Source: Kitasatospora cheerisanensis KCTC 2395 (GTDB lineage Bacteria > Actinomycetota > Actinomycetes > Streptomycetales > Streptomycetaceae). Taken from it: DNA of 64,000 nucleotides. A program made the translations under genes and the position numbers. Positions 40,095-49,953 of the stretch are shown in pieces. The stretch lies in NCBI RefSeq assembly GCF_000696185.1, contig NZ_KK853997.1, positions 7,715,059-7,779,058 on the forward strand, read 5' to 3'. Positions within the stretch are counted from its first letter, which is position 1. Each line of letters opens with the position of its first letter. Below the pieces are notes generated by a model. That model was not told the DNA's origin and did not search any database. It was given only the letters and a program-made list of their open reading frames with translations.

Positions 40095-40202
40095 GGTGAA
40101 GCCTTCCTCGGAGGTGACGCCCCGGTGGTCCTCGTTTCCGGGGCATCGCCAACGCTAGGAAAACCGCAGGTCACGCACCATGGCGTGGGCCGGAGACTTC
40201 AA

Positions 40203-40220
40203 GGTGGGGTTACCCCCACC
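40203..40220. promoter_or_regulatory. Inverted repeat upstream of the ABC transporter genes
   Basis: GGTGGGG (40203-40209) and CCCCACC (40214-40220) separated by TTAC. It lies upstream of the ABC ATPase and 88 bp beyond the end of the SCO2583-like gene, so it could be an operator for the former or a weak terminator for the latter. Confidence 0.35.
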
Positions 40221-40307
40221 CCCGACCGGCGGCCAGCTCCAGGACCGGCCGTCGCCGGAGCCGTCGGCGCCGGATCCGGTCGGCACCGAGGGGGAGGACG
40301 GCCGGGC

Positions 40308-41345
40308 TCAGACCGGCCTGGACGCGCGCACCGGCACCTGGTTGGTGACCGCCAGCACCTCGCCCTGCGGCTGCACGCCGAGCGAGCGCCGCAGTTCGGC
40401 CACCTCCGGGTCGGCCAGCGAGACCGTGACGGTGTACGGCGCGGGGCCGGTGAGGACGTTGTGCCCGTCGGTGCGCGGCCCCAGCCCGGCGGCGAGCGCC
40501 TGCGCGTCCACGCCCGGGCAGAGCGCCGCGGCGGGGAGCACCACGTGCGCGACCGCGCCCGCCGAGGAGACCAGCCAGCCCCGGCCGTCGGGGGTGTGCG
40601 GCGCGCCCTCGACCGTCGCGGCCAGCCCGTACGCCCCGGCCAGCAGGCCGTCGGGGCCCTCGATCTCCACCGCGACGCCGTCCGGGCCGAGCGGCGCGGA
40701 CAGCGCCAGCGGCGCGCCGGAGCCCGGACCGATCCGCAGGTCGAAGGTGAACTCGCCGGCCCGGCCTGCGTCGAGGTCCCGGTGGCCGTGGGCGGCCAGC
40801 AGCAGCGCCGGTCCTGACGACCCGTCGACGCTCAGCGAGGCCGGCGCCGCCGGGAAGCGGTGGTAGCCGTGCGTCCCGCACCGGCTGCCGGCGGACGTCC
40901 CGCCGCCGGGCAGCGCGCGGTCGACCGAGGGCGAGGGCCGGCCGGGACCGCCGGCGGTGCGGGCGAGCTGCGGGGTGTGCGCCCGCTGCGGTTCGAACAG
41001 CACGCCGCCGACCACCAGCAGCACGATCAGCAGCCCCAGCGCCGCCGTCCACTGCTCGCCCCGGCTGAGCGAGCGGAACCGGCGCAGCCGCCCGAACCGG
41101 CCGGTGCCGCCCGGGAGCTCGTGCCGCCCGCGGCGGCGGGAGCGGCGGGAGCGGCCCGGGCCGTCCGTCGACCAGCGGCGGCCGCCCGGGTCGACCGGCG
41201 GCTCGTGCCGCCAGCGCTCGGCCAGCATCCGGGCCCGGGCGGACGGTTCGCTCACGGTGGCGGCGCGGACGAACTCCTCGTCCAGGACGAGTCCTTCGAA
41301 CGGGTCCGGCGGTTCGACGGCGTCGGGCGGGCGATGGTCGGACAT
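40308..41345 (-). CDS. SCO2583-like membrane protein (putative spore-wall complex component)
   Basis: Protein of 345 residues with a cytosolic acidic N-terminus, a basic Arg-rich patch (~60-85), one transmembrane helix (~97-118, LGLLIVLLVVGGVLF) and a C-terminal extracytoplasmic domain of about 225 residues. The N-terminal motif FEGLVLDEEFVRAATVSEPS matches SCO2583/SCO2584-type proteins, linked in Streptomyces to the MreB-associated spore-wall synthesising complex. No enzymatic motif is visible. Confidence 0.65.
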   Translation of the reverse strand: MSDHRPPDAVEPPDPFEGLVLDEEFVRAATVSEPSARARMLAERWRHEPPVDPGGRRWSTDGPGRSRRSRRRGRHELPGGTGRFGRLRRFRSLSRGEQWTAALGLLIVLLVVGGVLFEPQRAHTPQLARTAGGPGRPSPSVDRALPGGGTSAGSRCGTHGYHRFPAAPASLSVDGSSGPALLLAAHGHRDLDAGRAGEFTFDLRIGPGSGAPLALSAPLGPDGVAVEIEGPDGLLAGAYGLAATVEGAPHTPDGRGWLVSSAGAVAHVVLPAAALCPGVDAQALAAGLGPRTDGHNVLTGPAPYTVTVSLADPEVAELRRSLGVQPQGEVLAVTNQVPVRASRPV

Positions 41346-41457
41346 TGTGCCAGTATGCCCGCCCCGGGTGACCTCGCGGGGGCTATGTTCTCCGATCAAG
41401 GACGCCACCGTCCCGGGAAGGCCCCGGGCGGTCGAACGTCCGGTGAGGAAGCCCGCC

Positions 41458-41808
41458 ATGCCGCAGATCCTGATCGACCACTCGCCCGGCCTCGACTTCG
41501 ACGCGACGGCCTTCGCCAAGGAGGTGCACCAGCTGATCCCCGAGGTGATCAACGCCGGCACCGCCGACTGCAAGACCGTGGTGCGACCGGCCGCCACCCA
41601 CCTGGTCGGTGACGGCTCGTCGGGCGAGGCGGTGGTCCTGGTCGAGATCAAGATCCTGGCCGGGCGCAGCGCCGAGGCCCGCGGCGAACTGTCCGCCCGG
41701 GTCACCGACCTGCTGCGCTCGCACGTCCGGGTGCCCGCCGCGTTCTGCGTCGAGATCACCGAACTCGACCGGGAGACCTACGTGTTCGTACACCACGCCG
41801 GGCACTGA
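41458..41808 (+). CDS. 5-carboxymethyl-2-hydroxymuconate isomerase-like tautomerase
   Basis: Small protein of 116 residues matching the CHMI branch of the tautomerase superfamily. Pro2 after the initiator Met (MPQILIDHS) would be the catalytic base, and the C-terminal part (FCVEITELDRETYVF) completes the trimer-forming beta strands. No homoprotocatechuate genes are nearby, so the physiological substrate is open. It is a lone gene. Confidence 0.78.
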   Translation: MPQILIDHSPGLDFDATAFAKEVHQLIPEVINAGTADCKTVVRPAATHLVGDGSSGEAVVLVEIKILAGRSAEARGELSARVTDLLRSHVRVPAAFCVEITELDRETYVFVHHAGH

Positions 41809-41910
41809 CCGAGGCCGCCGGCCCATGTCACGGGGCGACGCCACGGGCCGGGTGCGGACTCGTCGATGAGGGGCGGCCCGTCCGGTCACCCGGGGGGAGG
41901 CGACCCCGGG

Positions 41911-44900
41911 TCAGCGGGCCGCCGCCTCCCCGAGGATCACCGTCGCCGCCTCGGCCCACCGCACCCGTTCGGCGAGGCCGGTCCGAAGCTCCTCCGCCAG
42001 CTGGAACGAGCGGTTGCAGTCGCGCAGCTTCCGGTCGATGGCGCGGGCCCACCGGTCGGTGTCCTTCTCGTCGTCGCCGGACATCGCCACGATGTGCCGG
42101 TCGGCCTGCTCCCGGCCGAGCGTCTCGCGGAGCAGTTGGGCGAGCCCGCTCTCCGATCCGACCAGCACCGGCAGCCCGTGCGCGATCGCCTCGACGCCCA
42201 CCAGCCCGAACCCCTCGGCGCGGGACGGCATGACCAGCAGGCTGGCGCTGTTCAGGTCGTTGTCGATGCGGTCCCGGGACGCCGCGTACCCGCGGACCAC
42301 GACATCGAGTCGCGGATTGCCCGCCCAGGCCATGATCTGCGCGCGCTGCTCCTCGGCCGCCGCCTCGGGAGCGCCCCGTACCAGCAGCCGGACGCCGCGC
42401 AGACCGTCCTCCTCCATCCAGCGCGCGGCCCGGCCGCAGGCTGCGGCGGCGAGGTCGAGCCCCTTCAGCCGGGCGTCCTCGACCCGGCCGAGCAGCAGGA
42501 CCCGGACCGGACGGCCGCCCGGCGGCACGCGCGACGGCGGCGAGGTGAACACGTCGAACCCGGGGTCGAGGCGCAGCGGCTGACGGCCGGGGGAGTCGGT
42601 GAACTCGGCCAGGAACTGGTCGTGCAGCCAGGGCCCGACCGCCACCACGCGGTGCGCGCTCCGGCCGAGCGCACGCTCGATGTCGGTCCGCTCCTCGGCG
42701 CGGAGCCCGGCGTCGCTGCCCCGGTCCGGCTTGTACCACTCGATCTCGTCCGGGGCCATGTGCACGAAGTGCAGGCGGCGGGCGGCCGGGAAGAAGTCGT
42801 CCGCGAGCTTCTTCGCGGCCGGCCCGGTGATCCGGCTGTGCCCGAGCACCAGGTCGGGGACCACCCCGTCCGGCAGGCCGGGCCGACTGGCCAGCCGCAT
42901 GTCCTCGGACGCGCCGGGCATGCGGGGCGCCGGCAGCAGCGTGACGCCGACCCGCTCGGCGTCCTCCGACTCCTGGGTCGTGGCGTCCAGTACCACGCAG
43001 AACACCCGCGCGCCGGCCGCCACCAGGGCACGGCAGAGGTCGCGGTTGAGCGTGCTGAGACCACCGCGGGACGACGACCACTCGGTGGCCACGGACAGGA
43101 TGACGGGCGCCCGGCCGACGGGTGGCTTTTCGGCGCCGACCGCCGGGGCAGTCCCAACGGCATCGAGCAGGTCGAGTGCGCGCCGCACGGCCGCGACCAG
43201 GTTGGCGCCGGTCTCCTCGCGCAGGGTGGCCGGGTCGGCGGCGTCCGGCATGAGCAGCAGCGCGACGAAGTAGGTGGTCAGGCCGCGGGTCTCCAACACC
43301 TCGGCGGCGCGGGCGAGCTGAGCGGCCGCCACCGTCCGGTTCTCGTCCAGGAGTTCCGCCATGGCTGCGTTGTAGTGGCTGAGCGAGCGCTCCTGCGGAC
43401 TGGAGGCCAGCTCGACGGCGTGCCCCGCCCAGCCGCGCGCGTCGCCGGCGAGCCCGGCGACCAGGCTGATGTAGGTCAGGTTGTTGGCCTGTTCCCAGCC
43501 CGGCGTGAGATCGAACGACGACTTCAGGTGGGTGAGCGCGGCGCGCAGGTCGCCGGCGTCGTACGCCGAGTAGCTGGCGTCGAGGCGGGATTCGCCCAAC
43601 AGGGCCCGCGTCGGCCCGGTCGCCTTGTCGAACCAGTCGTCCGCCGGCCAGGTCTCCAGCGGGATCCTGCTGCGGTGGGCCGTGAGCCGGCCGCCCAGGG
43701 CCGCGATCTGCTCGGCGGCAGCCCGGAAGTCAGGACGGTCGGCCAGCACGATGTCGTCCGTGTCCGCCGAGTACAGCCAGCGTTCGACGCGGTGGCTGCC
43801 GAAGGTGCAGGTGACGGTGGTCAGGTCGAGGTTCGCGGGTTCGCCCGCCTGCAGGACGGCGTGGTGGAGCAGCTCGATCCGCGGGGAGGCGTCGGGCCCG
43901 CCGTCGGGCAGTGTCCTCAGCGCGTCGAAGACCTGGTCGAGGTGCCGGGCGGCCATGCCGGGGCAGCAGGTGGGGAAGACCCGCAGCGGTCCGCCGGCGA
44001 AGCCCTTCAGCAGGTGGTGGAGCCGGTCGACCATCAGCGCGTGCACGGGGTTGCGGCTGGTGAACGGCGTGCCGGAGGCGGACCCGAGGGTGCTCGCCGT
44101 CCACAGCCGGGCGTAGATCTCGTCGAAGAGTTCGGTCTCGATCGCGAACCCGAGGATCTCCTGGTTCGCCAGGACGCCGTCGGCGATCAGGGTCTTCCTG
44201 GTCCGGTCGAAGTCCGCGCGGGTGATCTCCGGCGGTCCGGTCATGCAGTAGGCGAACCAGGCGTCGTCCGCCGTGGCGTGGTCGAGCGCCGAGGAGAGCA
44301 CGTTGAACGCGATCAGGTCGGTGCGCTCCAGCGAGCGCACCGCGCGGATCAGCGGGCGGTCGAGGACGTCCCGGCGGCCCGACTCCATCCGGGAGCGGAT
44401 GCCTTCGATGACTTTCGGGCTCAGCTCCATGCCGTCGGTGATGCCGTGCTGCCACTGGGCGAACATCTCGTGGCAGTACAGCTGGATCTCGTACGGATTG
44501 CCGTCAGTGAGGTGGGTCAACGCGGCCACCACGTCGCCGGACGTGTGGCTGTGGAGGCCGACACTGCGCAGCGGTAGCAGCATGCAGTTCTGGATGTCCT
44601 CCCACTCGACGAAGCGGCGGACCTCGATCTCCCTGAACTGCCGCAGGATCGGCGAGTGCACCTCGGTGATCTGCTCGATCAGCCCCGAGGTTCCGGCGAG
44701 CACCAGCACCAGCCCGTGGACGCGCGAGGTGAGGAACCGCAGGATCGACAGCACCCGGGCGTCCTCGGCGATCACCTGGGCCTCGTCCACCAGCAGCACG
44801 ATCGGATGGCCGAGCAGTCCCACGAAGTGCGCGAGGTCGGCCCGCAACGCCGCCTCCGGCACCCGGCCGCCCGGCCCGGTGAGCGCCACCGCCTCCGGGA

Positions 44901-45324
44901 ACTCGAGCGGGGCCACGGCCTCCGCCCCGGCGGCTCCGGCCATCACCCGCCGCACCGCCGCCGTTCCGACGGGCGCGGTGCCCGCGGCCTCGGCGGCCTC
45001 GGCGGCTTCGGCGGCGACCACGGCGACGATCTCCTCGTAGAGCTTCCGGAAGAAGTCCGCGGGCTCCCGGTCGGTGTCGTTCAGCTCCACCCGCACCGTG
45101 GTGAACTTCCGTGCCGCGGCCAGTCGTTCGGTCGCATTGAGCAGGCTCGTCTTCCCGGCGGCCCGCGGGCCGTGCAGGACGACGCACACCGACGGCCGGT
45201 CCACGCATGCCTGGTCCAGTTCGTACCCGAGGACGGCCAACTCCTCGCCGCGCCCGGCGAAGACGGCGTCGTCGCGAACCGGGTTGCGGTAGTCGTACGG
45301 ATTGCGCAACGCGGAAATGTCCAC
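41911..45324 (-). CDS. STAND/AAA-type ATPase fused to a GT4 glycosyltransferase
   Basis: Large soluble protein of 1137 residues with three regions. Residues ~20-330 form a P-loop ATPase of the AAA_16/STAND kind: Walker A GPRAAGKTS (52-60), Walker B IVLLVDE (175-181), and a sensor-like VLVLAGTSG. Residues ~330-720 are mostly helical, with TPR-like repeats near 590-700. Residues ~735-1130 form a complete GT-B glycosyltransferase of family 4, with GRVEDARLKGLD and the retaining EGFGLVGVE (E-x7-E-like) motif near 1035. The GTG start at 45324 follows AGGGGG. No partner gene is adjacent. Regulated ATPase-effector fusions of this kind occur in bacterial conflict systems, so the glycosyltransferase could be a switched effector. 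A role in glycoconjugate synthesis is the alternative. Confidence 0.8.
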   Translation of the reverse strand: MDISALRNPYDYRNPVRDDAVFAGRGEELAVLGYELDQACVDRPSVCVVLHGPRAAGKTSLLNATERLAAARKFTTVRVELNDTDREPADFFRKLYEEIVAVVAAEAAEAAEAAGTAPVGTAAVRRVMAGAAGAEAVAPLEFPEAVALTGPGGRVPEAALRADLAHFVGLLGHPIVLLVDEAQVIAEDARVLSILRFLTSRVHGLVLVLAGTSGLIEQITEVHSPILRQFREIEVRRFVEWEDIQNCMLLPLRSVGLHSHTSGDVVAALTHLTDGNPYEIQLYCHEMFAQWQHGITDGMELSPKVIEGIRSRMESGRRDVLDRPLIRAVRSLERTDLIAFNVLSSALDHATADDAWFAYCMTGPPEITRADFDRTRKTLIADGVLANQEILGFAIETELFDEIYARLWTASTLGSASGTPFTSRNPVHALMVDRLHHLLKGFAGGPLRVFPTCCPGMAARHLDQVFDALRTLPDGGPDASPRIELLHHAVLQAGEPANLDLTTVTCTFGSHRVERWLYSADTDDIVLADRPDFRAAAEQIAALGGRLTAHRSRIPLETWPADDWFDKATGPTRALLGESRLDASYSAYDAGDLRAALTHLKSSFDLTPGWEQANNLTYISLVAGLAGDARGWAGHAVELASSPQERSLSHYNAAMAELLDENRTVAAAQLARAAEVLETRGLTTYFVALLLMPDAADPATLREETGANLVAAVRRALDLLDAVGTAPAVGAEKPPVGRAPVILSVATEWSSSRGGLSTLNRDLCRALVAAGARVFCVVLDATTQESEDAERVGVTLLPAPRMPGASEDMRLASRPGLPDGVVPDLVLGHSRITGPAAKKLADDFFPAARRLHFVHMAPDEIEWYKPDRGSDAGLRAEERTDIERALGRSAHRVVAVGPWLHDQFLAEFTDSPGRQPLRLDPGFDVFTSPPSRVPPGGRPVRVLLLGRVEDARLKGLDLAAAACGRAARWMEEDGLRGVRLLVRGAPEAAAEEQRAQIMAWAGNPRLDVVVRGYAASRDRIDNDLNSASLLVMPSRAEGFGLVGVEAIAHGLPVLVGSESGLAQLLRETLGREQADRHIVAMSGDDEKDTDRWARAIDRKLRDCNRSFQLAEELRTGLAERVRWAEAATVILGEAAAR

Positions 45325-45831
45325 AAGCCCCCTGACCTCGCGTCGATCGTAGGGTCTGGGGGAGGCGGAGGGGAGGGTTCTGCGGACTGCCGACGGCCGG
45401 ATTCCGGAAGTAACTGACGCTCTCGGCAACGGAACTGACGGTACGTCGGCCGCAGCCTTCCGCTCCGGCGAGGCGAGGGCTCGGGGTGGCTGGGGCAGTA
45501 GCAGGCCGTTCGGGAGGTGGCAAGGGGGTGGTCGGTGGCGGGATCTCGCCAGTGCGGTGAACGGGGCGGTGGTGGGGCATCCCCGGCGGTCGGGCGGGGC
45601 TGGTGGCGGGACCTGGCCAATGTGCGGGCGGGAGCTGTCCTTTTACCGTCCGCATTGTCATGCTACTGCCCACCTCCCGTTCGGCGGCCGTCCCTCCCCA
45701 CCCTGACGGGCCGTCACGAAGCGTGCGGGAGCAGCACGTCAGCGCCCGTACCGCCTCACGGTGCCAAGCCCGGCGCCCCGGTGCGCGGCGCGACCGCGCA
45801 CCTGCGGTCTCGTGGAAGGGACACCCCGCAC
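45325..45831. other. Long divergent intergenic region with a promoter-like element and a near-direct repeat
   Basis: About 500 bp with no convincing gene. It contains a GGTGGCGGGA... direct repeat (45534-45557 and 45602-45627, roughly 80% identical), a copy of the CTGACGGGCCGTCA repeat (45703-45717), and a possible promoter for the protease, TTTACC (45642-45647) and TACTGC (45664-45669) spaced 16 bp. Strand asymmetry and codon pattern do not suggest coding. Confidence 0.5.
45703..45717. repeat. Dispersed inverted repeat CTGACGG-G-CCGTCAC
   Basis: Second copy, differing from the first at the last base, in the intergenic region ahead of the M4 protease. Confidence 0.5.
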
Positions 45832-47450
45832 GTGAAGCGAAAGCCGACAGTCGGAGCCGTGCTCGCCGCCGCCGCCCTGCTGGCGGGCGTCGTCCAGGTC
45901 GCCGCGGCCCGGCCGCCCCCGCGTACGCGGGGGCGTCGGCGGCGGGGCAGCAGCGTGACGCCCTGCTCGCGCTGGCCGGGGCCCAGGCCGGCCCGGTCGC
46001 CAGGGCGCTCGCGCTGGGCGGCCAGGAACGCCTGATCGTCAAGGACGCGGTGCTGGACGCCGACGGCGACCGCCACCTGCGCTACGAGCGCACCTTCGCG
46101 GGCCTGCCCGTCATCGGCGGCGACCTGGTGGTGCACCAGCGGGCCGACGGCTCGATCAGCTCCGTGGACCGGGCCTTCGCCGGGCAGTTGTCGCTGCCGA
46201 GCCTCGTCCCGGCGCTCTCCGCCGAGCAGGCCGCCGCCGGGGCGACCGGCGCCGTCCGGGCTGCGCCCGGGGCTGCCGCAGGGCCGGAGGGCGCGGCGCT
46301 CGCGGAGGTCGGGGCCGCCGGGCAGGCGCAGTTGGTGGTCTGGGCCGGCGGCGACGCCCCGCGGCTGGCCTACCGGACGGCGGTGGCGGGCGTGCGCACC
46401 GACGGAGTCCCGAGCAGCCGGCGGGTGATCACGGACGCGGGCACCGGAGCGGTGCTCGCCACCGACGAGGGCATCCGGACCGCGACGGGCACCGGCACCG
46501 GCGTCCACGTCGGCGCCGTCACCCTCACCACCACGCAGAGCGGCGGCACCTACCTGCTGAAGGACGCCACCCGCGGCAACCAGTCCACCGTCGACGCCGG
46601 CGTGGCCGGCAGCCCGATCTTCACCAGCGCCACCAACGTCTTCGGCAACGGCCTCCAGTCGAACCGTCAGTCGGCGGGCGTGGACGCGCAGTTCGACGCC
46701 GCCGCGACCTGGGACTACTACAAGAACACCTTCGGCCGCAACGGCATCCGGAACAACGGCGTCGGCATCACCAGCCGCGTCCACACCGGAAACAACCTGC
46801 TCGACCTCTTCTGGGACGACTCCTGCTTCTGCATGAGCTACGGCGACGGCCCCGGCAACGCCAAGCCGATGACCGAACTCGACGCCGCCGCCCACGAGAT
46901 GACGCACGGCGTCACCGCCGCCACCGCCGGGCTGGTCTACTCCGGCGAGGCCGGCGGCCTCGACGAGGCCACCTCGGACATCCTCGGCACCATGGTCGAG
47001 TGGTCCGCCGACCTGCCCGCCGACCCGCCGGACTACCTGATCGCCGAGAAGCTCGACCTCAACAACAACGGCACCCCGCTGCGCTACATGGACAAGCCCT
47101 CCAAGGACGGCTACTCGCGGGACTACTGGTACGCGGGCATCGGCAGCCAGGACCCGCACTACTCCTCCGCCGTCGGCAACCACTTCTTCTACCTGCTGGC
47201 CGAGGGCAGCGGCCTGAAGACCATCAACGGCGTGACCTACAACAGCCCGACCTTCGACGGCTCCATCCTCGCCGGCATCGGCCGCACCAAGGCCGCCGCC
47301 ATCTGGTACCGCGCCCTGACCGTCTACATGACCTCCACCACCACCTACAAGGGCGCCCGCACCGCGACCCTCCTGGCAGCCACCGAACTCTACGGCTCCC
47401 CGGAAGCCACCGCCGTGGCCGCGGCCTGGAAGGCGGTCAATGTCAACTAG
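45832..47450 (+). CDS. Secreted M4-family neutral metalloprotease (thermolysin-like)
   Basis: Extracellular zinc protease of about 539 residues. The N-terminus (VKRKPTVGAVLAAAALLAGVVQVAAA) is a signal peptide from the GTG at 45832. A propeptide (FTP/PepSY-like, about residues 50-200) precedes the mature enzyme. Zinc ligands are in HEMTHG (about residue 354), the third ligand Glu in GGLDEATSD, and the catalytic His in the region around DPHYSSAVGNHFFYLL. The frame shifts next to a run of C (45916-45920); one extra base joins the signal peptide to the rest. Family and full C-terminus are clear. Confidence 0.9.
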
Positions 47451-47588
47451 GTCCTGCCGGCGGATCGTGCGACCTCCGGACGGTCGGAGCGCCGTGGCAC
47501 CCGGTGCCGGGTCCTCCGAGCGGTCCGGGCGGACGCCGACGCCCGGGGCCGGCTGGGCCGGAGCCCGGTGGGCGGGGACTCGACCTCG

Positions 47589-47634
47589 TGCCGGGCCCAC
47601 CGGCACGCCGCCGGGGCGCCCCGGCGGCGTGCCG
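47589..47634 (+). terminator. Perfect 34-bp palindrome overlapping a competing hairpin
   Basis: 47601-47634 is one perfect palindrome (17-bp arms). Its left arm, beginning CGGCAC, can also pair with GTGCCGG at 47589-47595. It lies between the protease and the AhpD-like gene, so it could terminate the former or attenuate the latter. Confidence 0.55.
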
Positions 47635-47721
47635 CGATCCCGAAAGAAGACACCGGACGGTGCCGGGCGGGATCCCCGCCGACGGGCCGTCACATCCGGA
47701 ACCCCGTAAAGGAGAACCACC

Positions 47722-48261
47722 GTGCCACACATCAGCATCGGCAACGACCTCCCGGGCATCAGCGGTCTGCTGGCCGACCGCCCCGACAGCGCCGCGCCAC
47801 TGAACCAGCTCGTCAACGTCCTGCTGCGCGGCCCCTCCCCGCTGCCCCGGGGAGAGCGCGAGCTGATAGCCGCCTACGTCTCCGAACTCAACCGGACCCG
47901 GTTCTGCTCCGACTCGCACGGCGCGTTCGCCGCCGCGCAGCTCGACGGCGGCGAGGAGTTGGTGACGGCCGTCCTGAACGACCTGGAGACCGCGCCGGTC
48001 TCCGAGCAGCTGCGCGCCCTGCTGCGGGTCGCCGCCGAGGTCCAGGCGTTCGCCCGCCCGGTCTCGGAGAAGGCCGTGGCCGCCGCCCGGGCGGAGGGCG
48101 CGGGGGACGACGAGATCCACGACACGGTGCTGATCGCCGCCGCGTTCTGCATGTACAACCGCTACGTCAGCTGCCTCGACACCGAGCTGCCGGCCGACCG
48201 GAGCTACTACACCGAGGGCGCCCGGCGGATCGTGGCGCACGGGTACGGCAGCCGGCGCTGA
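47722..48261 (+). CDS. Carboxymuconolactone decarboxylase/AhpD-like peroxidase-related protein
   Basis: All-helical protein of 179 residues with the AhpD-like CxxxH motif in RTRFCSDSHGAF. Members of this subgroup act as peroxide reductases or related redox enzymes and are common neighbours or targets of ECF41 sigma factors, although that sigma gene is about 5 kb away here. The GTG at 47722 follows AAAGGAGAA. A strong terminator closes the gene. Confidence 0.85.
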   Translation: MPHISIGNDLPGISGLLADRPDSAAPLNQLVNVLLRGPSPLPRGERELIAAYVSELNRTRFCSDSHGAFAAAQLDGGEELVTAVLNDLETAPVSEQLRALLRVAAEVQAFARPVSEKAVAAARAEGAGDDEIHDTVLIAAAFCMYNRYVSCLDTELPADRSYYTEGARRIVAHGYGSRR

Positions 48262-48269
48262 CGACGCCT

Positions 48270-48299
48270 CCGGGCCCCGGTCGGTGGACCGGGGCCCGG
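48270..48299 (+). terminator. Terminator after the AhpD-like gene
   Basis: 13-bp perfect stem (48270-48282 with 48287-48299), GGTG loop, 8 bp after the stop codon. Confidence 0.8.
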
Positions 48300-48360
48300 G
48301 ACGCGCGGCGGTGGGGAGAGAGCAATCGGGAAGAAGGCGGCGGACGCGAGGCCCGGAATC

Positions 48361-49770
48361 ATGAGCCCTCCCATCGTCCGCGCCGGGAGCAGCCCACCCA
48401 TGCCACACACCGAGGCCGGCCCGCCCCACCCGCTGCCCGCCCCTTCGCCCGGGGCCGTGCGGTCACGTCGCCGCGCCGTCACCGCGACCGTGGTCGGGAA
48501 CTTCGTGGAGTCCTTCGACTGGCTGGCGTACGGTCTGTTCGCCCCGCTCTTCGCGGAGCGGTTCTTCCCCTCCGCCGATCCGACCACCTCGCTGCTCGGT
48601 GCCTTCGCGGTGCTCGGGGTGGGCGTGCTGGCCAGGCCGCTCGGCGGCGTGCTGCTGGGCCGGCTGGCGGACCGCCGGGGCCGCAAGCCGGCGCTGCTGC
48701 TGGCGATTCTCCTGATGACGGCCGGTTCGGTCCTGATCGGGAGCGCCCCGACGTACCAGCAGGCCGGGATCCTCGCCCCGGTGCTGCTGCTCTGCGCCCG
48801 GCTCGCCCAGGGCATCGCCTCCGGCGGCGAGTGGCCCGCCGCGGCGGCGTACCTGATGGAGCTGGCCCCGCCTCGCCGCAGGGGCCTCTACGGCAGCCTG
48901 TTCTCGCTCACCACCGCCGCGGGCGCGTTCACCGCCGCGATGCTCGGCGGCATGCTGACCGGCCTGGTGGGCCCCGGCGCGATGGAGACCTGGGGCTGGC
49001 GGGTGCCGTTCCTGATCGGCGGCGTGCTCGGGCTGGTCCTGCTGGCGCTGCGGAGCCGGATCACCGAGAGCGAGGTCTTCCGGCGCGAGGTGAGCTCCCG
49101 TCAGGACCGCAGCCCGCTGCGCGAGGTCCTGCGCGCCCACCGGCAGCAGGTCCTGCGCTCCGTCCTCCTGGTGGCCGGGATGGCGACCGTCGGCAGCACC
49201 TGGACCTCGGTGATACCGGCGATGGGGCAGCGGCTGGCTCCGGACGGCACGATGTTCTGGGCCGTGGTCTGCGCCACCGCCGGGATGATCCTGCTCCAGG
49301 TGCCGATCGGCCTGCTCGCCGACCGGGTCGGACCACGGCGGCTGCTGGTGGTGGCGAGCCTGCTCTTCGCCACCGGCGGCTCCTGGGCCTACCTCGCCAT
49401 GACCGGCCGGTTCACCAGTCTGCTGCTCGCCTACGGCAGCGGCGTGGTCTACCTGGTCTGCGTCACCACGGTCCTGCCCGCCCTGCTCGCCGAGATCTTC
49501 CCGCCCCGCGTACGCGCCCTGGGCATCGGCCTCCCCTACGCACTGACCAGCGCCGTCCTGGGCGGCGCCACCCCGCTCCTGGCCACCCACCTCGGCAAGA
49601 ACGGCCCGTCCGGGTGGTTCATCGCCGGCGTGGTGGCCGCCGTCCTCCTCGGCCTCGCGGCCACCGTGACCTTCGGCCCCTCCGACACCGAACGGTCCCG
49701 ACCGGCGCACCCGGAGCCGGTGCCGGCGGGTCAGGGCCCGTCCGGCAGGATCCGCCGGACGGGGCGGTGA
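48361..49770 (+). CDS. MFS transporter, metabolite:proton symporter family
   Basis: Twelve-helix carrier of about 469 residues in the ShiA/ProP/KgtP branch. The N-terminal VVGNFVESFDWLAYGLF and the loop GRLADRRGRKPALL (DRxGRK between helices 2 and 3) are family signatures, and QGIASGGEWPAAAAYLME follows in helix 5. The substrate is probably an organic acid or osmolyte. Two starts are possible: ATG 48361, used here, or ATG 48400 with GGGAGC upstream. Confidence 0.85.
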   Translation: MSPPIVRAGSSPPMPHTEAGPPHPLPAPSPGAVRSRRRAVTATVVGNFVESFDWLAYGLFAPLFAERFFPSADPTTSLLGAFAVLGVGVLARPLGGVLLGRLADRRGRKPALLLAILLMTAGSVLIGSAPTYQQAGILAPVLLLCARLAQGIASGGEWPAAAAYLMELAPPRRRGLYGSLFSLTTAAGAFTAAMLGGMLTGLVGPGAMETWGWRVPFLIGGVLGLVLLALRSRITESEVFRREVSSRQDRSPLREVLRAHRQQVLRSVLLVAGMATVGSTWTSVIPAMGQRLAPDGTMFWAVVCATAGMILLQVPIGLLADRVGPRRLLVVASLLFATGGSWAYLAMTGRFTSLLLAYGSGVVYLVCVTTVLPALLAEIFPPRVRALGIGLPYALTSAVLGGATPLLATHLGKNGPSGWFIAGVVAAVLLGLAATVTFGPSDTERSRPAHPEPVPAGQGPSGRIRRTGR

Positions 49771-49776
49771 CCGCAG

Positions 49777-49890
49777 ACGTTCACCGGGGCGCGGCCGGCC
49801 CACCTGCGGCGCGTCTTCGCGCGTGGCCTCGACCGCGTCCCCGACCGCGCGTTCGCGTTCGACGAGTTCGCCGTGGCGGGAACGGCCTGA
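49777..49890 (+). pseudogene. Short C-terminal coding remnant
   Basis: In frame with the MFS stop and running to TGA at 49888, this stretch reads as a protein-like tail (AHLRRVFARGLDRVPDRAFAF) without a start. It could be the end of a lost gene or chance in GC-rich DNA. Confidence 0.3.
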
Positions 49891-49953
49891 GCCGGGGCGG
49901 ACGACCGGAGAAAGTCGCGTGACCCCGCCAGTGGCACCGGCGACACTGACGCC

